Positions 1-4,742 of a DNA stretch of 11,795 bases are shown in pieces. Positions within the stretch are counted from its first letter, which is position 1, and each line of letters starts with the position of its first letter. Made by a program: the position numbers and the translations under genes. The notes beneath the pieces are model-generated. The model searched no databases and was not told where the DNA came from. It saw only the letters and a list, made by a program, of their open reading frames with translations. The stretch is from positions 1 to 11,795 of the forward strand of contig JAENIV010000023.1 of assembly GCA_016844295.1 (NCBI GenBank), in the 5' to 3' direction. Source of the stretch: Candidatus Berkelbacteria bacterium. Its GTDB lineage: Bacteria > Patescibacteriota > UBA1384 > UBA12157 > JAENIV01.

Positions 1-136
1 CTGGGTAAACCTCTCAACTCACGACGCTCGTTCGAGGTAAACGAAGAGGGTGAGATTCTCGGCCCGAGGCCGACCAGCCTTTGGACCCAAGGCCCATCAG
101 CCTGGTGCTGAGGGCTGGGAACTCACAAACCCGCTT
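1..136. repeat. Palindrome-rich GC spacer, no gene
   Basis: This stretch lies downstream of the leftward tRNA-Ser gene and contains no convincing coding frame. It holds a perfect palindrome with 6-bp arms and a 3-nt loop at 59-73 (TCGGCC-cga-GGCCGA), a 5-bp palindrome at 97-111 (TCAGC-ctggt-GCTGA), and a longer imperfect hairpin around 19-52. The reverse complement of 59-78 is identical over 20 nt to a piece of recF (11478-11497), so this is a dispersed repeat and not a unique sequence. Open frames running through it on both strands are by-products of high GC. It could also contribute to transcript ending after the tRNA, but no T-run is visible. Confidence 0.6.
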
Positions 137-226
137 TGGCGGCGGGAGAGGGATTTGAACCCCCGTGCCCCTTTCGGGACGCATGGTTTTCGAAACCAGC
201 CCGTTAAGCCTCTCCGGCATCCCGCC
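137..226 (-). tRNA. tRNA-Ser, anticodon CGA
   Basis: Read on the minus strand, the 7-bp acceptor stem GGCGGGA pairs with TCCCGCC, followed by discriminator G and an encoded CCA tail (137-139). The T-arm carries the GGTTCAAATC consensus. The anticodon loop reads TTCGAAA, giving anticodon CGA, which decodes UCG. The variable arm is long and forms its own stem (GTCCC-GAAA-GGGGC), the class II mark of serine, leucine and bacterial tyrosine tRNAs; the CGA anticodon settles on serine. The first anticodon-stem pair (27-43) looks like a C-U mismatch, which is slightly unusual; the other four pairs are intact. Confidence 0.93.
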
Positions 227-235
227 ATTCCCACT

Positions 236-283
236 GTAACTCGTATATAGTTACTTGTTACTAATATTGATTATACGAGTAAC
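236..283. repeat. Inverted repeat upstream of tRNA-Ser
   Basis: ACTCGTATA at 239-247 is perfectly inverted as TATACGAGT at 272-280, separated by 24 bp of AT-rich sequence with further copies of GTAAC/GTTAC. It lies directly upstream of the tRNA on its strand, and a TATATA hexamer inside it could be the tRNA -10 box, but no good -35 box is visible. It may be either a promoter region or one of the degenerate AT-rich repeats seen elsewhere in the window. Confidence 0.4.
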
Positions 284-307
284 GAGTGGCTAGTAACTAG
301 ATACTTC

Positions 308-793
308 TTATTTTATTTTCGGTCTAATCACTATCCTCCGATACGGTTCTTCGCCCTCCGATTCACTCTCAATCCCCTCAATATCTTGTAAAATCATGTG
401 GATAAGCCGTCTTTCATAGGCGCTCATGGATGGCAAACTTTCGCTCCCGCCAAATTCCTTAACTTTTGAGGCTGAATTTTTGGCTAATTCTTCCAATTCG
501 CCTTGCCGGGCCGCCCGGTAGCCGGAAATATCAACAACCAAGGGAATAAACTCGGCCTGCTCTTGCCAAACGAGTAAGCGTAATAAATGCTGTAAAGCCT
601 CAAGGGTCTCCCCGTGCCGGCCGATTAAAAGCCCTGAAATTTCCGTCTCAATCTCTACGTTACAACTGGTGTCATCAATATCCACTTTAATTTTGGCTGC
701 GCTGTCAAAGTGCTTCATAAGATTCCCGGCGGTTTCTTCGATTTTTCGCCCCAAGGGCGATCCACCTTTGGTGGAAAATTTATCTAGCGACAT
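308..793 (-). CDS. jag: KH-R3H RNA-binding protein KhpB/Jag (EloR)
   Basis: Cytoplasmic RNA-binding protein of 161 residues, usually encoded beside yidC and linked in other bacteria to cell elongation and division control. A type II KH domain spans about residues 33-90 with a GXXG loop at G58-R-H-G61. An R3H domain spans about 100-161, with the R-x3-H signature at R128/H132 and the family-typical ending RIVIRPK. The N-terminal Jag_N domain of longer homologues is missing. Residues 7-16 (STKGGSPLGR) are encoded exactly by two abutting palindromes (746-775) and look like inserted repeat DNA. The start at 793 is supported by GGAGGAG at 804-810. It is the last gene of the leftward rpmH-rnpA-yidD-yidC-jag cluster, 89 bp after yidC. 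Confidence 0.9.
   Translation of the reverse strand: MSLDKFSTKGGSPLGRKIEETAGNLMKHFDSAAKIKVDIDDTSCNVEIETEISGLLIGRHGETLEALQHLLRLLVWQEQAEFIPLVVDISGYRAARQGELEELAKNSASKVKEFGGSESLPSMSAYERRLIHMILQDIEGIESESEGEEPYRRIVIRPKIK
746..775. repeat. Two abutting 15-bp palindromes inside jag
   Basis: TCGCCC-caa-GGGCGA (746-760) is followed without a gap by TCCACC-ttt-GGTGGA (761-775). Both have perfect 6-bp arms and 3-nt loops. Together they make 30 bp, exactly codons 7-16 of jag, so the reading frame is kept. The architecture matches the paired palindromes inside recF at 11467-11497. Confidence 0.75.
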
Positions 794-882
794 ATATTGA
801 ATTCTCCTCCACTAATCTTTCACACTCATTAACACTAATCATTGGTATTTAATTTGTGCGTAAAATTCGTGGAAAATTTTAC

Positions 883-1719
883 CTATTTCTTCCTTCTTAC
901 CGTAACCTCTACCCCGTGCTTAGTGGATTTGTGAATTTCTTCTTTTTTCTCTTTTGTCCAAGCCCCTTGTTTGTCACTAATTTCTAGTTTCTCATCGCTA
1001 ATTTCAATCTTTGGAGTGGTTTTTTCCGCCCACCACCAAACAAAAATTCCGAATATGGTTGTAAGTATCCAATATAGCGGTAAGGCTGCCGGTAGGCTCA
1101 TGGAGATGATAACTGTGAATACAGGCATGATGTAAAGCATTTGTTTGGAAAGCATACCCTGCATATCCGCGCCCTTGCCTTGACTTGTTGGGGAAGGTTT
1201 AAATTGCGACTGCATTTGCCAGCCTTGAATAAACTGCATCGCCCCGGCGATAATCGGGAATATAAATTTATCCGGCTTGGCAAGATCAATCCCTAGCCAA
1301 ATAGTATTAATGACTTCCGGCCTAGGCGTAAAGGCATATAAAAGATCAAAGCGTTCCATACTTAAACCGTTGATGAAAACGTAATAAAGAACAATTAAGA
1401 TTGGGAGCTGAATCAATAACGGCAGACACGAACCCCAGGGGCTGACTTTGTGTTTTTTATAAAATTCCATGAGGGCTTTCGATTGGGCTTGCTTGTCATC
1501 TTTGTACTTTTCCTGAAGTTTTCGCATTTCTGGTTGGAGATGGTGCATGCGAATTTGAGAGCGGTTTGCTTTCAAGGATGGGGGCAGTAGAGCCAATCGG
1601 ACAACAACCGTCAAAATTATAATTGCCCAGGCAACATTGTGGCCGGGGATAAACCACACTAAAAAAATTAGGGCGTTATATAAAGGACGATAGAGAATGG
1701 CTTTTAAAATAGCTTTCAT
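883..1719 (-). CDS. yidC: Membrane protein insertase YidC (Oxa1 family)
   Basis: Inner-membrane insertase of 278 residues that helps newly made membrane proteins enter the bilayer, alone or with SecYEG. The order is an N-terminal hydrophobic segment, a first core helix with the conserved groove arginine (R41 in LTVVVRLALLPPSLKANRS), a cytoplasmic helical hairpin (about 55-95, basic), and hydrophobic helices at about 97-118, 150-165, 190-213 and 215-230. It is the short Gram-positive-type form without the large periplasmic domain of E. coli YidC. The tail is basic and ends VRRKK, typical for ribosome contact. Residues 238-251 are two copies of a 7-residue unit (IEISDEK/LEISDKQ). The start is preceded by GAGGG. 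It lies 20 bp after yidD. Confidence 0.95.
   Translation of the reverse strand: MKAILKAILYRPLYNALIFLVWFIPGHNVAWAIIILTVVVRLALLPPSLKANRSQIRMHHLQPEMRKLQEKYKDDKQAQSKALMEFYKKHKVSPWGSCLPLLIQLPILIVLYYVFINGLSMERFDLLYAFTPRPEVINTIWLGIDLAKPDKFIFPIIAGAMQFIQGWQMQSQFKPSPTSQGKGADMQGMLSKQMLYIMPVFTVIISMSLPAALPLYWILTTIFGIFVWWWAEKTTPKIEISDEKLEISDKQGAWTKEKKEEIHKSTKHGVEVTVRRKK
967..1008 (-). repeat. 21-nt tandem repeat in the yidC tail
   Basis: Two adjacent 21-nt units encode IEISDEK and LEISDKQ (residues 238-251) in the cytoplasmic tail of YidC. The unit is built around GAAATTAG-type sequence, resembling the degenerate AT-rich repeats between genes in this window. It is in frame and beyond the last membrane helix. 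Confidence 0.55.
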
Positions 1720-1739
1720 ATTGTTCCCTCAAAATTAAA

Positions 1740-2024
1740 TTATTTTACTGGGTCGAGTCCGCCTTCGGCCCAAGGGGTACATCGGCAAAGGCGTTTAAAG
1801 CCTAACCAACCACCCTTAATGACTCCGTATTGATCGATGGCTTCGTAAGTATATTGGCTGCACGTGGGTTTGTAGCGGCAGAATCCTTCTGAATAAAGCA
1901 TCGCTAAGGGCCCGTGGTCAAGCGACAAGGTTTTTTGATAAGCGCGGATTAAAAAGAGCGACGGCGCTTTACAAACGTAACCTATCGAAAGATTCTTGGA
2001 TTTGGGCTTTAATATTTTTTTCAT
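1740..2024 (-). CDS. yidD: Membrane protein insertion efficiency factor YidD
   Basis: Small protein of 94 residues that associates with the inner membrane and assists YidC-dependent insertion. The family signature is clear: an amphipathic start (LFLIRAYQKTLS), the cysteine-containing core FCRYKPTCSQYTYEAI, GGWLGFKRLCRC, and the terminal PWAEGGLDPVK, which matches the family pattern HPxxxGGxDPVP. The chosen ATG at 2022-2024 gives a near-family length; a further upstream start (2081) would add 19 residues and deepen the overlap with rnpA. Even so it overlaps the 3' end of rnpA by 56 bp, so translational coupling is likely. The N-terminal extension before LFLIRAY (about 22 residues, lysine-rich) is longer than usual. 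Confidence 0.9.
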   Translation of the reverse strand: MKKILKPKSKNLSIGYVCKAPSLFLIRAYQKTLSLDHGPLAMLYSEGFCRYKPTCSQYTYEAIDQYGVIKGGWLGFKRLCRCTPWAEGGLDPVK

Positions 2025-2283
2025 CAACTTGATGATAAATACTGATAATAATATCGTAAGGCGTAATTTGTTTTTTACCAACTTCGTCGTAAATTATTCT
2101 TCTTAACCGGTTGCGGTCAGTCGCCTTTTTGTAGACACTTTTCGGGATGTTAATGGCGAATCTTGCAAAAGATAAATTGTTGGTAAAATATTTAATACCA
2201 ATCGCGCCTGCGTTAAATTTTTTGCCTCTTTTGTGGATGATGCCGATGTCTTTACGACTTAAACGATATTTTTTGGCTAACAT
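1969..2283 (-). CDS. rnpA: Ribonuclease P protein component
   Basis: Basic protein of 104 residues that binds the RNase P RNA and helps it cleave 5' leaders from tRNA precursors. The RNR signature is visible as KKATDRNRLRRIIYDEV (about residues 52-68), preceded by the conserved strand FARFAINIPKSVYKKA. The length is close to the usual 110-120. It starts 9 bp after the rpmH stop and its 3' end overlaps yidD by 56 bp. No strong Shine-Dalgarno site is visible, so coupling to rpmH translation is plausible. Confidence 0.93.
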   Translation of the reverse strand: MLAKKYRLSRKDIGIIHKRGKKFNAGAIGIKYFTNNLSFARFAINIPKSVYKKATDRNRLRRIIYDEVGKKQITPYDIIISIYHQVDEKNIKAQIQESFDRLRL

Positions 2284-2292
2284 ACTTTCGCA

Positions 2293-2439
2293 TTATTTTG
2301 GAATTGTGACGGCTAATCTTTTTCTGCCTTTTGCGCGTCTTCTTTTTAAAACCCTCCGCCCCTCGGCGGTTTTCATTCTTTCACGAAATCCGTGAACCCT
2401 GATTCTTCGTTTGTTGTGCGGTTGATATGTTCTTTTCAT
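2293..2439 (-). CDS. rpmH: 50S ribosomal protein L34
   Basis: Very basic 48-residue ribosomal protein, too short for ordinary ORF cut-offs. The translation begins MKRTYQPHNKRR, continues VHGFRERMKTAEGRRVL, and ends KRRRAKGRKRLAVTIPK, which is the full L34 pattern. AAAGGA lies upstream of the ATG at 2437-2439. It is the first gene of the leftward cluster with rnpA immediately downstream, as in most bacteria. A long leader containing an inverted repeat precedes it. Confidence 0.95.
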   Translation of the reverse strand: MKRTYQPHNKRRIRVHGFRERMKTAEGRRVLKRRRAKGRKRLAVTIPK

Positions 2440-2463
2440 GGATAAATCCTTTCGAATACGAAT

Positions 2464-2525
2464 CTACAAATTTAATTACAAATAATACAAATGATTGGTT
2501 TGTAGTTTTTGTAATAGATTTGTAG
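2464..2525. repeat. Long imperfect stem in the rpmH leader
   Basis: CTACAAAT (2464-2471) pairs with ATTTGTAG (2518-2525), TTACAAA (2476-2482) with TTTGTAA (2508-2514), and TACAAA (2486-2491) with TTTGTA (2499-2504). The three nested arms make a 62-nt hairpin between the rpmH promoter and its start codon. It may be a leader structure, or one of the AT-rich fold-back repeats that are common in this window. Confidence 0.6.
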
Positions 2526-2548
2526 TTGAATATTTCTGAATCCACTCC

Positions 2549-2576
2549 ATTATATCTTATCTTTTAAAAAATTCAA
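2549..2576 (-). promoter_or_regulatory. Sigma-70-type promoter of rpmH operon
   Basis: On the minus strand TTGAAT (2571-2576) is followed after 16 bp by TATAAT (2549-2554). The predicted start leaves a leader of about 100 nt before rpmH, containing the hairpin at 2464-2525. No competing promoter is seen closer to the gene. Confidence 0.7.
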
Positions 2577-2618
2577 CCCCTTATCCCCATCTACTCTTTT
2601 TTCTTTTCCTTCTCTTGT

Positions 2619-3152
2619 TCACTTCTCGCCCCTCTCACCCTTTTCGCCCTTTTCTTGAATAAATCTCCCATCTTCTAGTTTCTTTAAACCTAATTTGTCT
2701 AAATAACTGTCAAAATCTTTCTGATTTTGTTTTTCCCCGAATTTTACGGAATGGTATTTTTCCCTTGTCGGCAAAGTTCCTTCGTTTTCCACTTTCTTGT
2801 GCAACGATAATTTGAGGCGATTTAACAAATAGTCCTCTTCGCGACATTTGTTTTTCAGACGCAGATGAACTTCTTTCGATATTAAGCCATCTTTCAGCGA
2901 ATCGTCATTGTCTTCTTTAATTTCCGCTAATGACCCTAGCGAAAAACTCAAAAAGTCATAATATTCTTTGGTGGTTGATCGTTTCCAGCCCTCGACGATG
3001 TTTTGCTTAACCGATCTGGCCGAATCACGAAAATGTTCTTTGCGGCGGCGTTCATCGTAAGAAAAATTTTCAGTGATTTTGATGACAAAATCGCGCAACT
3101 CATCGGCGCGTTTGTAAACTAAAAGTTCTTTGTACCCTTCGGGTTTATGCAT
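2619..3152 (-). CDS. Four-helix-bundle protein, 23S rRNA intervening-sequence type
   Basis: Protein of 177 residues. The first about 120 residues match the four-helix-bundle family named after open frames inside 23S rRNA intervening sequences: an early YKELLVYKRADELRD helix, then DSARSVKQNIVEGWKRSTTKEYYDFL (family pattern RRAxxSIPxNIAEGxxRxxxxEFxxFL) and SFSLGSLAEIKED. The molecular role of the family is not settled; members may bind nucleic acid. The C-terminal third is extra, charged, and ends in low-complexity QEKGEKGERGEK encoded by 9-nt repeats (2623-2649). More 9-nt repeats sit just upstream of the start (3169-3222). The gene is not within an rRNA here. Start ATG at 3150-3152; the Shine-Dalgarno site is weak. 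Confidence 0.82.
   Translation of the reverse strand: MHKPEGYKELLVYKRADELRDFVIKITENFSYDERRRKEHFRDSARSVKQNIVEGWKRSTTKEYYDFLSFSLGSLAEIKEDNDDSLKDGLISKEVHLRLKNKCREEDYLLNRLKLSLHKKVENEGTLPTREKYHSVKFGEKQNQKDFDSYLDKLGLKKLEDGRFIQEKGEKGERGEK
2623..2649. repeat. 9-nt repeats at the 3' end of the four-helix-bundle gene
   Basis: Three consecutive 9-mers, TTCTCGCCC, CTCTCACCC and TTTTCGCCC, encode the GEKGERGEK tail. On the minus strand they read GGGCGANNN / GGGTGANNN, the same unit found in inverted orientation upstream of the gene at 3205-3222. Confidence 0.65.
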
Positions 3153-3168
3153 AATTACTTTCTATAGA

Positions 3169-3222
3169 CGATAAGGGTTCGATGGGTAATAAGGGTTAAA
3201 TGGGCGATATGGGTGACATTGG
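3169..3222. repeat. Six degenerate 9-nt repeats upstream of the four-helix-bundle gene
   Basis: The plus strand reads CGATAAGGG, TTCGATGGG, TAATAAGGG, TTAAATGGG, CGATATGGG, TGACATTGG without gaps. GGG recurs every 9 bp while the other six bases vary. The block ends 17 bp before the start codon of the leftward gene, so it occupies its promoter/leader region. Confidence 0.75.
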
Positions 3223-3272
3223 ACGAAGAAATGGGTTTCCCTTCTTCCCTCTCTCTCCCTTATAGCCCCCCC

Positions 3273-3914
3273 CTAAGTGATAATAATAACTTTGTTGGCG
3301 TAGATATTGATTTCATTACGTAAATTAAATTGGCCCTCGCTAATAAGTTTGGTCACCCGAAGTTGTTCTTTATTCTCTTTAGTAAACTCTTTAATGCCGG
3401 GCTTATTTTCGGCAATTCCGCGCGCCTTAATGCCTTTTTTAGCGCGACGAATTACGTAATCATGCATATATTGTTCAAGTTCGGGAATTTCATAATCGGC
3501 AACATAGGCGAGTATTTCATCGCCTTTTTCCAAAACTTCCAAAGTATCTTCATAAAGTTGAATAATACCATCCAAACCTTCGAAATATTGGACCTTTGGC
3601 TTCCGCTCCTTGGTATTAAAAATCGATAATAATTCCGGCAAATCTTCTTTTAGTTCACGCTTCCGCGCTTCTATGATTTCAATAAGATTTTCAGGGGGGT
3701 TAGCGACAAAAAATCTTTTTTTGTTCTCGTATGTCTCCGCAATAAAACCTTGTTGGCGTAGGCGATAGAGGATATCATAGGTGGTTGGACGCTTTACTTT
3801 TGACTTATAAGCAACTTCATTGGCGGTGGCCTTTTCTAATTCTAACAAAGCAAAATATACATCCTGCTCTTTTTGATTAAAACCTAGGTTAGACAAAGAT
3901 TTCATGTATTCCAT
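3273..3914 (-). CDS. TrmB-family transcriptional regulator 1, C-terminally short
   Basis: DNA-binding regulator of 213 residues. An N-terminal winged helix (about residues 5-75: LSNLGFNQKEQDVYFALLELEKATANEVAYKSKVKRPTTYDILYRLRQQGFI) is followed by the TrmB effector-type domain (PKVQYFEGLDGIIQLYEDTL, GDEILAYV, NEINIYANKVIIIT). It aligns without gaps to the second copy at 6040-6771 but stops right after IIIT, lacking the last 30 residues that in the other copy contain YGILIESKEITNTQKAIFE. The stop is followed by an 8-G run, and no remnant of the missing tail is seen beyond it. The start is aligned with the paralogue's. Its natural promoter lies about 400 bp upstream (4319-4347), beyond an inserted GIY-YIG element; AGGA from that element's hairpin now sits 6-7 nt before the ATG. 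It may be a dominant-negative, a decayed, or an altered-ligand regulator. Confidence 0.85.
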   Translation of the reverse strand: MEYMKSLSNLGFNQKEQDVYFALLELEKATANEVAYKSKVKRPTTYDILYRLRQQGFIAETYENKKRFFVANPPENLIEIIEARKRELKEDLPELLSIFNTKERKPKVQYFEGLDGIIQLYEDTLEVLEKGDEILAYVADYEIPELEQYMHDYVIRRAKKGIKARGIAENKPGIKEFTKENKEQLRVTKLISEGQFNLRNEINIYANKVIIIT

Positions 3915-3919
3915 TTGTC

Positions 3920-3939
3920 ATCCTGACGAAAGTCAGGAT
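3920..3939. repeat. 8-bp hairpin at left end of the GIY-YIG element
   Basis: ATCCTGAC (3920-3927), loop GAAA, GTCAGGAT (3932-3939). It supplies the last two codons (Gly-Ser) and the TGA stop of the endonuclease gene and, on the other side, the AGGA that serves as a possible ribosome site for regulator 1. It has no T-run, so it is not a standard terminator. Confidence 0.75.
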
Positions 3940-4226
3940 CCAGTTAAATCATTGTATAAATCATTCCAATTGGGATTCACTTTTTCAATCAGTCCCAATT
4001 TCCATTTTCTTTTCCAATTCTTAAGCTGTTTTTCTCTTTTAATCGCAGAGTGAACATCGGCTGTCTTTTCAAAATAGACTAATCTATCAACATTATATTT
4101 AGCAGTAAAACCGTCAACACTCTTGTGTTTATGCTGATAAATCCGCTGGACAAGATTAGAAGTCATCCCGATATATAAGGTTCCATTTCTTTTGCTGGCT
4201 GTTATGTAAATGTAATAATGTTTCAT
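3933..4226 (-). CDS. Single-domain GIY-YIG endonuclease (URI-type)
   Basis: Small protein of 97 residues consisting of one GIY-YIG nuclease domain, the type found in UvrC and in stand-alone YhbQ/UPF0213-like proteins. Visible motifs are YIYI near residue 6, LYIGMTSNLVQRIYQHK (YIG with the conserved Arg), the catalytic Glu in AIKREKQLKNWKR, and the closing NPNWNDL. Earlier in-frame codons (to 4262) read through the flanking repeat, so the ATG at 4224-4226 is preferred. The final residues TGS and the stop come from the flanking hairpin. Single-domain members are often spread within repeats; a role in mobility of the element is an inference. Confidence 0.88.
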   Translation of the reverse strand: MKHYYIYITASKRNGTLYIGMTSNLVQRIYQHKHKSVDGFTAKYNVDRLVYFEKTADVHSAIKREKQLKNWKRKWKLGLIEKVNPNWNDLYNDLTGS

Positions 4227-4274
4227 AATCGTGACTCTGGATTCCCGATGTCGGATTACCATCCGGCTCGAGAA

Positions 4275-4312
4275 TGACTGCCGAAACAGTCAGTAGTCGG
4301 TTTATACCGACT
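4275..4312. other. Two small hairpins in the regulator-1 leader
   Basis: TGACTG-ccgaaa-CAGTCA (4275-4292) lies at the element junction, and AGTCGGT-ttat-ACCGACT (4295-4312) lies just downstream of the leftward -10 box. The paralogous leader also has an inverted repeat (AGCC...GGCT, 6780-6798) at the matching place, so the second hairpin may be a regulator binding site or leader structure. Confidence 0.45.
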
Positions 4313-4318
4313 TATTAA

Positions 4319-4347
4319 ATGATATCAGAAATTATTGTATCTGTCAA
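4319..4347 (-). promoter_or_regulatory. Leftward promoter of regulator 1
   Basis: On the minus strand TTGACA (4342-4347), 17-bp spacer, TATCAT (4319-4324). Its -35 box is part of the 11-mer ATCTGTCAATA that is repeated upstream of the second module. It stands back-to-back with the rightward promoter, the two -35 boxes being 18 bp apart. It now drives the GIY-YIG gene and then regulator 1. Confidence 0.65.
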
Positions 4348-4365
4348 TACCTAAGTCGAAAAGGC

Positions 4366-4394
4366 TTGACATTTGCGTCAAAACATGTTATAAT
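4366..4394 (+). promoter_or_regulatory. Consensus promoter of module 1 cargo
   Basis: TTGACA (4366-4371), 17-bp spacer, TATAAT (4389-4394): a perfect sigma-70-type match. TTGAC-atttgc-GTCAA forms an inverted repeat across the -35 box (4366-4381), a natural place for a repressor. ATGTTCACGATGGGA begins 3 nt after the -10 box and recurs at the same distance in module 2. Confidence 0.85.
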
Positions 4395-4406
4395 ACAATG
4401 TTCACG

Positions 4407-4456
4407 ATGGGATATGGCCCGTTACGGGTTAGCCCATCTGAAGGAACCTTAAGGAG
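4407..4456 (+). promoter_or_regulatory. Structured leader of module 1
   Basis: GATGGG near the transcript start pairs with CCCATC ending at 4439, with an inner CCCG-tta-CGGG stem. Just downstream, AAGG-aa-CCTT-aa-AAGG places a CCTT that can pair either with an upstream AAGG or with the AAGGAG ribosome site at 4451-4456. This could hide or free the ribosome site; no known riboswitch class is recognised. Confidence 0.4.
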
Positions 4457-4463
4457 AACTGAG

Positions 4464-4631
4464 GTGACAAGTATTGTTGCTGGGCTGATTGTAGGGAGCA
4501 TCAATGTCGCGCTCTGCGGCATCGTCTGCATGCTCATCGAGCGCAAGAGAAACCGCCGATCCTTCTGGCTCGGCGCGGTATTCACCGTTCTCGGTATCGC
4601 TGGTCTCTGTACAATCTACTGGCCTAAATAA
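4464..4631 (+). CDS. 55-residue two-helix membrane protein (module 1)
   Basis: Small hydrophobic protein of unknown function. A first membrane helix (about residues 4-24, IVAGLIVGSINVALCGIVCML) is followed by a short very basic loop (ERKRNRR) and a second helix (about 34-51, WLGAVFTVLGIAGLCTIYW). The positive loop predicts both termini outside and the loop in the cytoplasm. The GTG start at 4464-4466 is chosen because AAGGAG lies 7 nt upstream; in-frame ATGs at 4398 and 4407 lie in the leader or at the transcript start. Composition is more GC-rich than the flanking genes. It has the same size, topology and promoter as the module 2 protein at 6920, although sequence similarity is slight. A toxin role cannot be excluded, but no antitoxin is visible. 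Confidence 0.72.
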   Translation: MTSIVAGLIVGSINVALCGIVCMLIERKRNRRSFWLGAVFTVLGIAGLCTIYWPK

Positions 4632-4645
4632 CCAGTAATAGCCCC

Positions 4646-4671
4646 CCCCCTTCACTTGGAAGTGGAGGGGG
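4646..4671 (+). other. Intercistronic hairpin with C-run
   Basis: CCCCCTTCACTT (4646-4657) pairs with AAGTGGAGGGGG (4660-4671) with one G-T pair. A 9-C homopolymer (4642-4650) forms its 5' side. It lies between the 55-residue gene and the 199-residue gene and lacks a T-run, so it may reduce read-through or protect the upstream message. A second small palindrome follows at 4687-4701 (TCAGGT-gtt-ACCTGA). Confidence 0.55.
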
Positions 4672-4742
4672 TCAACCTTGAGCCAATCAGGTGTTACCTG
4701 AAAAGCTCGAGCGTTGACAATATAACTCTAAGGAGAATGGAA

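Larger units (their letters stand above)
3917..4274 (-). mobile_element. GIY-YIG gene bounded by inverted hairpin repeats
   Basis: The left end (3917-3943) reads GTCATCCTGAC-gaaa-GTCAGGAT-CCAG and the right end, reverse-complemented, starts GTCATTCTCGAG and finishes GGGAATCCAG. Both ends therefore share the outer GTCATyCT and the inner ATCCAG, inverted around a GIY-YIG gene. The segment separates regulator 1 from its promoter, while the paralogous locus at 6772-6804 has only a short leader there, so it looks inserted. No clear target duplication is visible and the exact ends are uncertain. Confidence 0.5.

Noticed and set aside
14..250. Open frames on both strands across the GC-rich start of the window
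   Set aside because: They run through the tRNA-Ser gene and palindromic repeats, and the translations have no protein-like pattern.
1750..1776. Palindrome-like GC stretch in the yidD 3' end
   Set aside because: The arms are imperfect and the encoded residues (PWAEGGLDP) are the conserved family ending, so no insertion is needed.
2352..2372. CCGCC...GGCGG repeat in rpmH
   Set aside because: It encodes the normal L34 core with normal length, so it is not an insert.
3169..3222. CRISPR array
   Set aside because: The 9-bp units have no spacers of constant length and no cas genes are nearby.
3262..3275. Phase variation of regulator 1 through the 8-G run, which is also shared as ATAGCCCCCCCC with 4638-4649
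   Set aside because: The stop codon precedes the run (only its G belongs to it), so slippage cannot restore the missing tail. The shared 12-mer is low complexity.
4713..4742. Internal promoter before the 199-residue gene (TTGACA at 4713)
   Set aside because: No -10 box occurs at suitable spacing; the ribosome site occupies that position.
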